In this document: piece by piece, positions 10,851 through 22,922 of the stretch | How positions within the stretch are numbered: the stretch's first letter is position 1 | Layout: each line of letters starts with the position of its first letter | Notes under the pieces: model-generated | The model's input: only the letters and a program-made list of their open reading frames with translations | Databases searched by the model: none | Told to the model about the DNA's origin: nothing | Origin: Silene conica | Lineage: Eukaryota > Streptophyta > Magnoliopsida > Caryophyllales > Caryophyllaceae | NCBI GenBank assembly: GCA_029255685.2 | Contig: CM055316.2 | Coordinates: forward strand, 82,706,861 to 82,770,860 | Reading direction: 5' to 3' | Length of the DNA stretch: 64,000 nt | Program-made: the position numbers and the translations under genes

Positions 10851-13800
10851 AGTTCTCTCTAACTTATCTTAACCAAATGTTTTGGGCTCAAGTTCTAATA
10901 AGCTGACAATATTGCAGTATTAGAACTCACGAGGGGTCATTAGGGAGTGTTGTAATTACCTACAATCTTAGATTTAGAGACGGAAGTGAGTCGTGCCTCA
11001 TACTGACCCACCGTGTCTAGAGAAGAAATTGGCACCGCCTAATCAAAGAGAGAGTAGACGAAAATTAGTTCAATCACATGCTCTTTTTTTGGGCCTTATT
11101 ACTGGGCTTATCTAGCTCCGATGTAGGCATAGTCAGGTGATTCGGGTCACATGACTATTTAATTTGGGCCCAATAAACCAAACTGCAAAAATAAATTCAA
11201 TCCAATTTCAAATTTGGGTTTAATTTTGGTTAGCGAAGTTTAATCCTTTTCCTAATAACCCTTTTAATTATGGTTAGCCGAGTCACGATTCGTAATCCAT
11301 TTTTCATTAACCGTCTTATAATTTTACAACAATATATAGTAAAATTTACAGGAACTTACCCTTTGACTCCCTTGTATCACGGCCGTATGTATAGGGCTTG
11401 TTTGGTTGCCCACTGAAATCATGGGATCTCAAACTTTTTAGGAAGTGTAAAATCATAATGTTGTTTGGTTGTCAAGACCAAGATGAATCTACTTACTCCA
11501 TTATAAGTTTGCCTCAAAACTTTCATGGCGGTCAAATTAACCAATGAAATAAGGTAAATTGGAAAAACACGACCAACAATTTAACAAAAAGACTCTTATT
11601 CTCTGTTGTTTAGACTTTAGAGGGAGTACTTATCACCTTCAATAACTTTATCGATAAAATCAGCTTACATTTTACATAAACCTATGTAATCCAAGGAATG
11701 AAGACAATTAGGTCATTTTTGAAATTATCATACATTCATACACGTTTTTATAATGGCAAGCAACAAATCAGAATTTATGGTTTAGACGATTTAATCCTTT
11801 TCACCTAATAAGTGATGACCCTTTTACAACATTTGTAATCAAATAGTCACGATAACTAATCCATTTTCATTAGTCGTCTTATAATTTTATAACAGTATTT
11901 ATCTCTATTCAATAACTTTATCGATTAAATCAAGTTACATCTTATATAAACCAATTCAATGAACCTAAAGAAATGAAGACATTCTATAAACTTTAACAAA
12001 ACTTAAAAGAGTTTTAGCAATAAATTTACCCTAACCGACCTTCAATTCTTGGTAAAAATGTAAACTTTCTAAATCTTACTAGCTAGAGTTTGTACAAGTG
12101 TACAACTCAAGTGTGAAAACGTATTATTTCTCCAACCATGCATGGGCCATGCACGGAACTAACTTGAAGTAGTACTATAAATTCTAGCACAAGAGTAGAA
12201 ACTACGTGGTGCATCGGGCTACTATCGTTCTCTTACTTGGTTCTTCATTCTCGACTAAACTACATTCTACTTTTCTACAATTAGCATACCTTATATTTTC
12301 ATAATATTGAGTACGTTTACCAACCATCATCGACAACAATGAACAATCAATCATCTTGCTGTGATTGCGCTCACAGAGAGATGAATACTTTATCACGTTG
12401 TATTAACCCCTGACCTTATAGATAAAGAATGACGTGAGCAGTCACCAGCAAACCAAACATACATAGAGCAAGTGCAATAGTAGGTTTTTTTAGTTTGTCA
12501 ATAAGAAATTCAAAAATAAAGTTCTTCTATTGTGGATGACGACATTGGATTTGTCAAAATAATAACTTGGTTCTTATTTAAGAACCAACTTCTTTATTGG
12601 TTTGGAAAATTAAATAATGAAATAGTGATGATGAAACTTAATAATGTGACTCAATTAAGAACAAAATAAAAGATCTACCGTTGTAGGAAAAAGTTTTTAA
12701 ACTTAGAAAATGGTGAAAAATGACTTGATATTGGAAGAACTTAGTTATTAACATCTTATTTTGTTATCAATAAACATTAATGACATGATGGAAATAATTC
12801 TAACAACAAGAACATAACATATGTATTAATCGGATCATTAATTTTACAATTAACTAAATAAATATACACGTATAATGTCTTTTTATCTAGGCTTAATTAT
12901 TTCAGCTCGTTTAATTTCTGCTCAGCGCTATTCAATTTAGTTTAGTCTAGTTTCATTCAATTTAGTTCAGCCAGACTCTTCACAAACTAACTCTTTCTCC
13001 GACTTTATTTAATTTAACTAAGTTCCATTCAATTAAATTCACTTCAACTCATCTTCATTGAGTTCAATTCAGCTCATTTAAGTCGAAAAGAACAAGACAA
13101 GACTGTCAAAAACAACACTTCCTCGAGTTTATAATTTTTGCTATTAATGAGAATTAACCAATTGGATCAAAGTTCAAAGGTCAAAGTGTCATTTTTCTTA
13201 AATAAAAAAAGTCCATGCATGACTATGATATGTACGATAGATTATTTATCACAATATTATGATTTATTCAATTATGTGGTTTGAAAGTGATGAAGAAGTT
13301 TCGTCTCATATTATAATTATGTTATATTGGATTTATCCATGTGAAAATGGTGCCTTTTTCATTATATAGATAGTGCAAGTGAGGCCCTATAAATATTCTA
13401 CTTTCTTAAGTAATCATTATACTCATGTTTCTTTCAACTTTCATGCCAATAGAAAAAGTCTTTATTCATATTCATTATTATTTGCAACTTGGATGTATTT
13501 GGAGATGATGTATGCAATTAGATAAGAAGAAATCAATAAAGTACACATGTAATCAATGATATATACTCGTATGACTTTATTTCAACTCGGTGACCAGTGG
13601 TGAAGTGAGGAGGCTAATAAAAACGGTTGTCTTCACTAAAGTAGAAAAAATCCGAAACTTTTTAGTTAAAAAATTGCCTTATATAAAATCACTCGTTTAT
13701 GTTTATTAACATTTCCCACCCATTTAACAGAAAATCCTGGCTTCATTGCTGGTAACTAAGACTATAGAAAAAAAGGAAAAGGTTTACCAATAACAAGAGA

Positions 13801-15511
13801 ATAATATTGTTCAATTATATAATTGGAAAAAACAATTGGATTGCTTTCATAAAAAAATGAACCAATCTTTCTATCTTGGGTTATCCTTATCTATATACAA
13901 GTGTACCTAAGATTTTAGGTATAAGAGAATAAGGAAAAAATCCTAAAAAATAAATATCCGTACAAAAAATATAATCTCATTATATGTTGATGTACGTAAT
14001 TTGAAAAGAAAATAAAAATGAGAATTTGTTATCAAGAATTCAAGATGCAATAATTATGTATTATCATGGTTTTAGTCAAGTTAGCTATATCTTGATTATT
14101 GAATTTTGGTATTTGAATTCATTTTGGAGATCTTCGATATTTGGATAATGAACTGATCATGAACTGATCGTTATTATTAGCTGTCAAGTTTCAAAATTTA
14201 CTTTATAATATCGTGATCTTAACTAAGTTAGCTAAATCTTAATTGTATTTGTGTATTTGTCGGAATCATTTTGACGATCTTTGATATTTGGATATTAATC
14301 CGATCATGATTTTTAACTAGCTAAGATTCTAAATCCGATCATTATAAAACTCGTAACATTTGTTACTTTTCATAAATTTGACACTGAAACCAAGATACCT
14401 TCATATTTAAAAATAAAAAATTCTCACTATCTGTCGATAAATTAAATACTTAAGATCGACAATCTACTCGAACTCCATTAAGACCATTACCAACTTATTT
14501 GTCACAACCTCGTCATGTTATTCTAGTATATCCCACATTTTTTATGCTTTTGCAACTTGATTTGCATAAATTAAAATAAGCAATTAAAATATACAAATTT
14601 CCGTTAAGGATGAATACCATCTGTTATAAGCTAAAAACAGATGAATACCTCTTTTTTAATATGCAAACGACAAATTAGGTAAGAATTGAATGAAGCACGC
14701 CACTTGCTCTCGCACTTATAATACTATCAAATGGACTCTACTCGTCCTCGATTTGTAACGGATAATATCGTCTTGCAAATAAAATAATCAAAATAAAATA
14801 AACAAATTAACAAATGAGAATGACAGAATGTGGAAACATGTTAGGTAGGGTCAGGGTGTGGGGTCCAGGAAACAAGTTAAGGGTCGTAACGCGTGCCACG
14901 TAAGGTCAAAGTCAAAGTTTTAGAGATACTTATTACACGTGGCATTCTATGGTAAGACCTTAGTGTTTTTAACGGCTATTACAGACCATAGATTGTTACC
15001 ATGTTTCTGTCACGTGATTGGCACCACTCTTACACGTTTGTTCCACCCGCCTTTGCCTAGTGTCTCACTCTCTCACTTCTATACTCGCACCTTGGTTGGT
15101 CCTAGGGGCGTGTATAACCTAGATTCGGGATCGGTTCAGTTTAGCTTAATTCGGTTTAGTAAAATATGCTTCAGTTTTATTTAGTGTTAATTAGTCATAA
15201 AATAAAATAGTGTCTCCTTCGCAAGTCAAATTAGAGTCGATTTTAAAAAAAAATGCTAGGTCATTGGATGGACTAGCCTGTTCTGTCTTCTAAGCACGCC
15301 TTGAGTAACCAAACAAATATTTGAAAAATGATCAATTGATCCAATTGTTGTCCAAAATGACATTGGCCGAACACAATTCGAACTATAGCCTCTTCTGAAG
15401 TAAGATTGTTTGTTAGACATGTCTGTTGTTTGAGTTGTCGAAGACATCGGCCTCACCAGTCCATTTCTAAAGTTACGATCCCTTATGTCCTTAAGGTCTA
15501 AAACACAGGAC
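10851..15511. other. Intergenic, 4.6 kb, decayed repeats
   Basis: No gene was recognised; the frames at 12202-12396, 14939-15184 and 15256-15513 have no family character. Noted: a Tourist-like start GGGCTTGTTTGGTTGCC at 11395 without a clear partner; a Tourist-interior fragment at 12880-13110; a diverged direct duplication (about 14056-14180 and 14206-14340, sharing GTTAGCTA and GATATTTGGATA); and a possible MITE at 12470-12695 with CAATAGTAGG/CCTACAACGG ends. Confidence 0.45.
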
Positions 15512-15700
15512 ACAAATTCTCATTAAAGACGGACATATTCGTCACAAGCTGAAAACGGATAAGGTAATCCTCAAACGGTTAGATAAGACAAAAACATAAT
15601 GCTACCCCTTAAGCAATTTGCTTTTGTCCTTTCTACCAACTTAGTATTACTTAACCGATTTTTAACTTGTAACGGATATGCTCGTCACGTTAAGACTTAC
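15512..15700. repeat. Mutator-like MITE, decayed
   Basis: It starts CACAAATTCTCATTAAAGAC and contains TTCGTCACAAGCTGAAAACG. An inverted counterpart, TAACTTGTAACGGATATG, lies near the right end. This is the GAGAATTTGTG/GACGGATA family, but a matching target duplication is not visible. Confidence 0.45.
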
Positions 15701-15878
15701 TAAATCCAAAAATTGAAAACAATCCACTTAATTGATTCAACATTAAGGATTTAGACCTTTTAACAAGGCAACTAACCTAGACCAAGACCGAGCTTGAGCT
15801 CAACGACGCCAACCAAGCCCACTATTTATAAAAAAAGATCTTCCAATTCTATCTGTCCTGTCCACCCGCACAAAAAGA

Positions 15879-16182
15879 ATTATATAAAAAGATGTATAAT
15901 AACATCGTACAACCATAGTGTATTTTATTGAACTTATGTGTATATATATTTGTTGAGCTTTCAAACTATTTTGAATTATATTTTAGTTTTTTTATATTAA
16001 AATTAAAATATAGTTCAACTTATATCTATTGTGTTTTAGTCGTATAATAATTTTCGATTCTCAATATTTTCCCAAGGAGTTCATAAATTTACCATATAGC
16101 TCATATTCTTTCTAATAAAACTCAAATTTTCTATTAAAAAGCTCAGAATATATACAGAAAATTGTATATATCTGATGGTAAA
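15879..16182 (+). repeat. TTATACAAC-family repeat, copy A
   Basis: About 300 bp, closely matching the copy at 60038-60352 along its length (shared phrases include AACATCGTACAAC/AGCATCGTACAAC, TTATGTGTATAT, AATATAGTTCAACTTATAT and TTTTCGATTCTCAATATTTT). Its ends are weaker than in other copies. It lies about 350 bp upstream of the GRAS gene TATA box. Confidence 0.65.
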
Positions 16183-16526
16183 ATCCGCTTATTAATTCAC
16201 CAGAGTTCACATAGTGGTTCTCAACCATGGTCTGCCAACCTGCACCTAACCTTTACAGACTGCCTCTATTACGAGAAAATCATAATCCTCCTACTATCAA
16301 CCTAACCCACTCCTAACCCAACTCCTCAACCCAAATAAAAAGGCTCGAGTCGATCTCAACTCGCTTGACAGGTCTAATCGAAACCAGTGATGTAGTCCTA
16401 AAAATGCCAGAAGTCGAGGCGCGTAGGGTCAAATCTAAAGAAGAAGACACCAACGTGTGGTCGGCGTAAAGGAATCCACTTCATCATTTCCTACACATTT
16501 ATGATTTTATTCATTCCTCGTCAAAC

Positions 16527-16709
16527 TTCTATATATATTCTCTCTTCCTTCCTTCTCCTTCGTTTCAACAACTTCAAAACTACAACAACAACAATAGCAA
16601 CAAATTAAGATTAAAAAATTCATTTTTGTTACTTCCATCATTCAGTCAAAACCCATCACCTCCATACAATTTGAACTATTCTTTTCTTCCTTATTTAATT
16701 CAATTTCAG
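16527..16709 (+). promoter_or_regulatory. GRAS gene TATA box and non-coding first exon
   Basis: A TATA box (CTATATATATTC, 16529-16540) is followed by a CT-rich start region and an untranslated exon containing CAACAACAACAATAGCAAC. The exon ends with AATTTCAG at 16709 before the donor GTACCC. This is a good plant promoter layout; the start site near 16560 is inferred. Confidence 0.55.
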
Positions 16710-17246
16710 GTACCCTTTTATTTTTTATTAATCTTTCTTAATTTAATTTGTTTGTTTGATTGAATTTATGCATGATTGTATCTGGGTTTTATTTTGTTCA
16801 TCATCATGTATTATTTGAGTACGGAACGGTACCAGTTTATCATCGTGTAAACGTGTACCCTTTTCATTGGCTAAGATGTACCGTGACATTACCACGGGTC
16901 ACGGGTGTACCTAAGAATTTGGTTTCGGCATGCTGAATTGGGTTTAGGTTTTTTAGGGTTTATCCCCTAAAATTCTAAAAATTGATAATTTTGAGGTAGC
17001 GAATTTTCTTCATGGTGTCGAGTATTTAAGAATTTCTGGGTATCAAGAATCTATAATCTTAGCCATTTTTCGAAAGTTTGGGGAAGCGATTATTACCCGT
17101 TGCTACTAGCTAGGTCCCCGATCACTAGTAATTTTCACAGTAAGAAATGGGAATACAGTGTTTTTGCTTTGATTCTGGGTATTTGAAGGGATAAGGGAAG
17201 TAATTAATTAATTATGACCATGATTGTAGAGCCTGTAGTAATAGTA

Positions 17247-17340
17247 CCCTTTCCGTTCCAATCATTTGTTTACTTTTAACTAAAATAATTCTCGCGGTGA
17301 ATATAAAAGGTAAATAAATGACTGAAACGGTCAATTTTTC
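17247..17340. repeat. Stowaway-like MITE remnant
   Basis: The left arm CCCTTTCCGTTCCAATCATT after TA is mirrored by AAATGACTGAAACGGTCA on the right. The layout (about 90 bp, TA start, GTTTAC next to the arm) is that of the Stowaway elements at 48065 and 63854. The ends have diverged. Confidence 0.45.
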
Positions 17341-17542
17341 TAATGCTTGTTGAGTTAGGTTTAAAGGAGGAGAATATTAGAGTTTTATCTGTATAGTGGA
17401 TTAGTTTGTGAATGATTACATCATTTACCCGTGTCTGATACTCGACACTAATGTTGTACAAGCACATCTGCACGCGTTTCAGTCTGCGTAACAAAGAAGA
17501 TGGTAGTAGCATGTTACATCTTGGTCCTTGTTTCCTTTAGAA

Positions 17543-17735
17543 CACAAATTCTTGTTTCAGGCGGCCACTTTTGGTCTGATGTTTCAGACGAGCCATATGT
17601 GACTATTTTATAGTTAAATGTAACCACAATAGGGTGACCAATGTTACAGCTTATGATAACTTGTTTGTCAATAAGTAACATATGGCGCGTCTGAAGCTTC
17701 AGACTAAAAGTGGTTGTCTGAAACAAGACCAACTG
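17543..17735. mobile_element. Mutator-like fold-back MITE (9-bp TSD) in the leader intron
   Basis: This 193-bp element lies between exact copies of the 9-bp CCTTTAGAA (17534-17542 and 17736-17744). Its arms are inverted repeats of about 55-60 bp: TTGTTTCAGGCGGCCACTTT on the left against TTGTTTCAGACAACCACTTT from the right, both continuing to a GCCATATG block. The transcript could form a long hairpin before splicing. Confidence 0.85.
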
Positions 17736-18239
17736 CCTTTAGAAACGGGAAGGCATATCTTTAATCTTGTCAGGGTGAAGGGATATCAACCCTAGGGTTG
17801 TTTGTCTATGTTAATGTTACTTAGCCGGTTGTAATCCGAGTTATCCAAGTTTCTGGTTCGGAAACCCAATCTTTTCCCCTTGTGGTTGCATGTACATGTC
17901 TTGGAACTTGGAAGTCGATTCCTGACTCCCGAGTCGTACCACTGTGCTTCACTGTACTAATGTCATTATGTATTATGTCTATCCAATATTCCAATGGATT
18001 GAATCAACTGATTCTCGAGTATGGCATTCTGTTTGTTCTACGGTGAATTGTTTATTTAGTTAACAAATCGCTAATGCCAGATTATCTCAAGTAAGACTGA
18101 CTAAAACGCGTATGCTATCTGGTTATTGCAGCCTTGCAGGGTAACTCTGGAGCTACCACGAATTAAGATTCTCGGTAACAATTGAGGCTATATCAAGTGT
18201 ACTGGCTGTACATTGAAGCAGTGTGGCTGATGTTATAGC

Positions 18240-19940
18240 ATGGACTCGCGGCAAATCTATGGATACAGTGTCACTGGTACCAACACGAGTTATACCTCAG
18301 CACAGTGTACTCCTTCACCGCTTCCAAATAAGTTATTTGAAGCTTTTAAGTTCAATTTTAGAGATTCACCGACCTCACCTTTCTCGAGTCATTTCGATTG
18401 TGATACTCACACTACATTAAGTGACAGTAAAGAGCATCACAGTTCAACGGAGTCGTTATCAGTCAAAAGCCCGTCTTGTAATTCACCTCTTGAAACCAAC
18501 AGCTACTATCATGGAGTGAATTCAAGCCCTTCGGTTGATTCTGCACACGGTGTTGTTGTTCGGTCTGTTGACTATGGAGTCAGCATGAAACATGCCCTTC
18601 TAGAGCTCGAGACTGCTCTTATGGGTGATGAAACTACTGGTACTAACCAGTCGATGGGTGAAAGCCGACAACCTTATATCGCGAGTCAAAGGTCAAGGTC
18701 TTGGAGTCGGGACACTCAAGGGGTTCAAGTCCAGTCATCTTCGACCTCTGGAGGGAGAAGATCGGAAGATGAAGGCCAAAGTGAGAAACGCCACAAGGCG
18801 ATGGATAATGTGCCGGCTGGTAATCTAAAACAATTACTGATTGAATGTGCAAGGGCTTTATCGGAGAATAGAATCGAGGATTTCGAGGAATTAACGGAGA
18901 AGGCTAGAAACGAAGTATCAATCTCGGGAGAGCCAATCCAACGACTTGGTGCGTATATGATTGAAGGGCTTGTAGCGAGAAAGGAGTCTTCAGGAACAAA
19001 CATTTATCAGGCTCTCCGATGCAAGGAGCCTCTCGGTAAAGACTTACTTTCTTACATGCATATCCTTTATGAAATATGCCCGTACCTCAAGTTCGGATAC
19101 ATGGCTGCCAATGGAGCTATAGCTGAAGCATGCAGGAATGAGGATCGGATACATATAATCGACTTTCAGATTGCGCAGGGTACACAATGGTTAACCCTTC
19201 TGCAAGCCTTAGCAAAGAGACCTGGTGGGGCCCCCTACGTTAGAATCACGGGCATCGACGATCCTATTTCAAAGTATGCTCGGGGAACTAGCTTGGAAGC
19301 GGTTGGGATGCGTTTAAAAGCGCTCTCTGAGAAACACCAAATACCAGTCGAGTTCCACGCTATACCAGTGTTTGGCCCTGATGTGACTCGGGAAATGCTC
19401 GATGTCCGACCTGGGGAAGCATTGGCTGTTAATTTCCCCTTGCAACTCCACCACACCCCAGATGAGAGTGTCGACGTGAACAATCCAAGAGACGGTTTAT
19501 TAAGAATGGTGAAATCACTCAACCCGAAGGTAACCACGTTGGTAGAACAAGAGTCGAACACCAATACTACCCCGTTCTTGACGAGGTTCATAGAAACACT
19601 GGAATACTACTCTGCAATGTTTGAGTCGATTGACGTAACAATGGGACGGGACAGAAAGGAGCGGATAAGCGTGGAGCAGCACTGCTTGGCTAAGGACATC
19701 GTCAACGTTATTGCTTGCGAGGGAAAAGAAAGGGTAGAACGTCACGAACTCTTCGGAAAATGGAAGTCAAGGCTCACTATGGCTGGTTTTCAGCAATACC
19801 CTTTGAGCTCATATGTGAACTCGGTGATTCGAGGGTTACTAAGGTGCTACTCTGAACACTATACACTGGTCGAGAAAGACGGTGCTATGCTTCTCGGTTG
19901 GAAGGACAGAATGCTGATTTCCGCTTCGGCTTGGCATTGA
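18240..19940 (+). CDS. GRAS-domain transcriptional regulator, PAT1 branch (scarecrow-like)
   Basis: A 566-residue intronless frame. The N-terminal 190 residues are Ser/Asn-rich and begin MDSRQIYGYSVTGTNTSYTS, a pattern typical of PAT1/SCL5/SCL21-like proteins. The GRAS domain spans about 195-566. Leucine-rich region I begins NLKQLLIECARALSENRIED (about 195-214). The VHIID core is RIHIIDFQIAQGTQW (303-317). The PFYRE region includes VNFPLQLHHTPDESV (397-411) and EYYSAMFESID (455-465). The SAW region ends in WKDRMLISASAWH. The length is normal. PAT1-branch proteins act in the nucleus and cytoplasm in phytochrome A signalling and stress or defence responses, as co-regulators rather than classical DNA binders; which of these applies here cannot be told from sequence. 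The ATG follows the leader-intron acceptor by about 100 bp, and an in-frame upstream extension is not needed to fit the family. Confidence 0.95.
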   Translation: MDSRQIYGYSVTGTNTSYTSAQCTPSPLPNKLFEAFKFNFRDSPTSPFSSHFDCDTHTTLSDSKEHHSSTESLSVKSPSCNSPLETNSYYHGVNSSPSVDSAHGVVVRSVDYGVSMKHALLELETALMGDETTGTNQSMGESRQPYIASQRSRSWSRDTQGVQVQSSSTSGGRRSEDEGQSEKRHKAMDNVPAGNLKQLLIECARALSENRIEDFEELTEKARNEVSISGEPIQRLGAYMIEGLVARKESSGTNIYQALRCKEPLGKDLLSYMHILYEICPYLKFGYMAANGAIAEACRNEDRIHIIDFQIAQGTQWLTLLQALAKRPGGAPYVRITGIDDPISKYARGTSLEAVGMRLKALSEKHQIPVEFHAIPVFGPDVTREMLDVRPGEALAVNFPLQLHHTPDESVDVNNPRDGLLRMVKSLNPKVTTLVEQESNTNTTPFLTRFIETLEYYSAMFESIDVTMGRDRKERISVEQHCLAKDIVNVIACEGKERVERHELFGKWKSRLTMAGFQQYPLSSYVNSVIRGLLRCYSEHYTLVEKDGAMLLGWKDRMLISASAWH

Positions 19941-21106
19941 TCTTGGTAATACAGTCATACATGGAGAACATATAGACAAGTTTATATAGAAAGATGATTT
20001 CTTTTAATTCTTTCAGTGAAAACGGAGCGGAAGTCGATCGATAGGCGTGGGAAGACGACCGAGGCGAGGGTGGTCTTCTTACCATTGTTGTTGTATAAGT
20101 AGTGTTTCTTTCTTTAGTGTCTACCTGGTAATGTAAGTATAGACAAATTTTACGAACTGACAACAACGCGCTGTTCTTTGTAACTTGGTTTTTTCGACAT
20201 ATATAGAGTCTGTATCTTCAGCTAAATCTTTGTCCGGGAAGTTGAACGCCCTGAACGGAGTCGTTTCAAGGGTACAAATGTTGATTACTTCTCAGAAAGT
20301 CGATCTGAGATAAATAAATAAAACCGGTGAAACGTCAAATTTAGCCAATTTGAGCTCGGTTCGTGATGATCCTGTCGATCAATTATAAACTTAATTCCGG
20401 TTAGTATACATGCTCTCGACCCACGAGCAGTTAGACCATGTTCGACTCCTGATTATTTACAAGTGATAAAATTCCCGAGTCTTGTGATCCTGTTCAGCTC
20501 GAATTCTTCTATACTAAATGGAGTACACCAAAGACGTAACTCGACTTACTTTTATTGATTATCGTATAAGACGGTTTTATGATTTTGTAGTACCTAATAT
20601 CATAAAACGATTTTACAAAAGCGTTACGATTGAGAATTTATTACTCATTAGAATTGGGCCATAGTGGATCCATGTAGAATCTATCCCATACTACGTTTAG
20701 TAGCAATCAAGCCCACTCAATGTTATCCACGCATGTTATTAAACTAAGTCTAGTCCAAATAAGGAGGTTAGCCTTATTCAATTTTCAACAACACGACCAC
20801 ACCTAATCCCATTTTCGATCCAATAAATATCGTCGTGACGAGTATATCCGTTTTACTTCACAAAGGTTAATAGATAAAACAAAAGCAAGACTGCAAGAGT
20901 ATCTAGGTAATAAAAAAAATATGTCTTTATATTCTCAAATGGGTTTCATATAACTCGTCACAAGCTCGTTACAGTTTTATCCGTCACAGATAAGAATTTA
21001 TGTTATGACTTCATACTAGTTTAAGTAAATTTAAATGAACAAAATTTATATGATTTAGATAAATCTAACTTATCAAAGTACCACCCTACTTCATGCACAA
21101 AAAGAA
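19941..21106. other. GRAS 3' UTR and intergenic
   Basis: The 3' untranslated region probably runs to about 20170-20330 (AAATAAATAAA at about 20310 is a candidate polyadenylation signal). Beyond it no gene was seen. Around 20950-21000 there is a fragment of the GAGAATTTGTG MITE family (TCACAAGCTCGTTACAG, TCCGTCACAGATAAGAATTT). Confidence 0.45.
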
Positions 21107-21410
21107 TTACACAACCAAATCTATAAGAGCATCGTACAACTATGATATATTTAATTGAGCTTATGTTTATATTTTGTTAACTTTTAAATTATTTTGAGTT
21201 ATGTATTAATTTTTTGACATTAAAATTAAAATATAGTGTCACTTATTTGTATTATTTTTAGCTGTATAATATTTTTTTAAGCTTATATATTTATAAAGGA
21301 GTTCATAAAATTTATAATATAGTTCATATTTTTTCCGATTAAGCCCAAAATTTCTTTTAAAAACCTTAAGATATATAGCATCAGTTTTATACATTTGGTT
21401 GATCTACAAT
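21107..21410 (+). repeat. TTATACAAC-family repeat, copy B
   Basis: It starts TTACACAACCAAATCTATAA, contains GAGCATCGTACAACTATG and ATTTTGAGTTATG, and ends TTATACATTTGGTTGATCTA, an inverted match to its start. It is the same family and orientation as copy A, moderately diverged. Confidence 0.6.
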
Positions 21411-22586
21411 TACTTATTGTAATTCACATCTCATGAAACAAACAAAAGTTTTTTTTTCCTTAGGCAAATAAAACATCCTCAAATTACCTCTCGTACAATT
21501 TTAAATTTTTAACACAAGCCTGTAACTTAGTAATATTTATGTTACCCCGTAATTTAACATAAAACTAGGGAGTACATCACTATATATTCTCTTTTCGACT
21601 ATGATATTTCTGTTTGACTTTTTGCGATCTCTTACTCTCTTAAACTTCACTTTGACCTCAAAAAACCAAATAAAAACAAGTCGGAAGATCGATTTTAGGT
21701 TAAGAGTTCAAAATTGTGACCTTCAAAAATCAAACAAAAACAAGTCATAATATCAGTAGAACGGAGGGAATAACTTTTACTAACAGGTCTTAATGCCTTA
21801 TTAAAACGAATTTTCAAACGTCAGAAAAAATTAAAACGGTTTTTTTAAGGTGTTCTATAATAATTGAACAATCATTTGAGAGTTGTAATTAAGAATCTCA
21901 ACTATAATTTTCAATGACACGCATAATTATCTGTTAAATATGATATAAAATGTGTATTCAGTTTTCATAATAATTTTGCAAAAACAAGTATATCACGCCA
22001 TAATACTTTTATTAAAATGTGCTACATGCATTGCTTGACTTCAATGATACGAACATGAGGCGATATCGACTTGTTATAAGGAATCAATTTACGTGTACAC
22101 TCTAATCAATGAGAATATTCCATCTTCGTTTTATTTAAATTTTTATTTGTGTTCCAAGTTCAAAAAACGGAAGAAGGGTGTTCGGTTTAAAAAACTTTAT
22201 CGATCGACTGCTATGTACGTAGAAGTACATTTTGGCATTTCCTCCTTGCCCTCATTGATGTGAACTTACCATCGTGTATCTCGTGAGGTAGAAAATGTTA
22301 AATTGTACTTTATGTAGTTTGCACCGGTCCGGTCTCTGGTCCGTATCCATCTACCCACCAAAAACTAGTACGGACTCTATGTATTAATATCAGTTTAATT
22401 TATACGTGTTTAAACAATATGAAATCTCTATCTCTAGTGATTTTATTTCCGATTTTCTAAATAATCCAATTTCAACGTTTGAATCGAATTAATTCATACA
22501 TAGTGGTAGTTTGTAAAAACAGGCAAATACGCGGTGATTATTTGTAATTTCACCTAATTTTATTTTATTATTAGTTTAGGAAGTCA
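21411..22586. other. Intergenic
   Basis: No gene or clear element was seen. Two short similar phrases (AAAAACCAAATAAAAACAAGTC at about 21660 and AAAAATCAAACAAAAACAAGTC at about 21725) suggest a small local duplication. Confidence 0.4.
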
Positions 22587-22596
22587 ATTTTGATAT

Positions 22597-22791
22597 AGTA
22601 AGTCTTGCTTGCGACGAGTCATTATTTGTGACGGATATTTTGTGAGGTAAAATGGATATAAAATGAGTTAGTGGAGAAAGGGGACCACATGAATAGTATT
22701 GCAGAGAGAGAAAAAGTGGGTATTTTGTGAGAGAAAATGGTATCCGTCGCAAGCTTGCGACGGATAGTGCCGTTGCAAATAAGAATTTGTG
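22597..22791. mobile_element. Mutator-like MITE (9-10 bp TSD)
   Basis: This 195-bp element is flanked by TTTTGATAT (22588-22596 and 22793-22801; the match extends to 10 bp with the preceding A). It begins AGTAAGTCTTGCTTGCGACG and ends AAATAAGAATTTGTG. Internally GTATCCGTCGCAAGCTTGCG forms a local hairpin. It belongs to the same family as 9391-9572. Confidence 0.75.
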
Positions 22792-22922
22792 ATTTTGATA
22801 TTGATGGGCTTACCATTTATAAGTAATTAAGTTCATAGATAGAGCGGACAAGTCTATCCCAACCCGAGCGACCTGAACCGAACTCGAGCAAATCTGATCA
22901 ACCTCTGAACTTCAATGAGAAG

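Larger units (their letters stand above)
16710..18139 (+). other. GRAS gene 5' leader intron
   Basis: The donor at 16710 (CAG before GTACCC) and an acceptor TTATTGCAG ending at 18131 (or CCTTGCAG ending at 18139) define a leader intron of about 1.4 kb. Long leader introns are common in the PAT1 branch of GRAS genes. It holds a Stowaway-like fragment (17247-17340) and a complete fold-back MITE (17543-17735). Confidence 0.6.

Noticed and set aside
11395-11700. Tourist MITE starting GGGCTTGTTTGGTTGCC
   Set aside because: No inverted partner or target duplication found within 1 kb.
18725-19591. Antisense frames over the GRAS gene
   Set aside because: They are complementary to a well-supported conserved protein and have no promoter or domain of their own.
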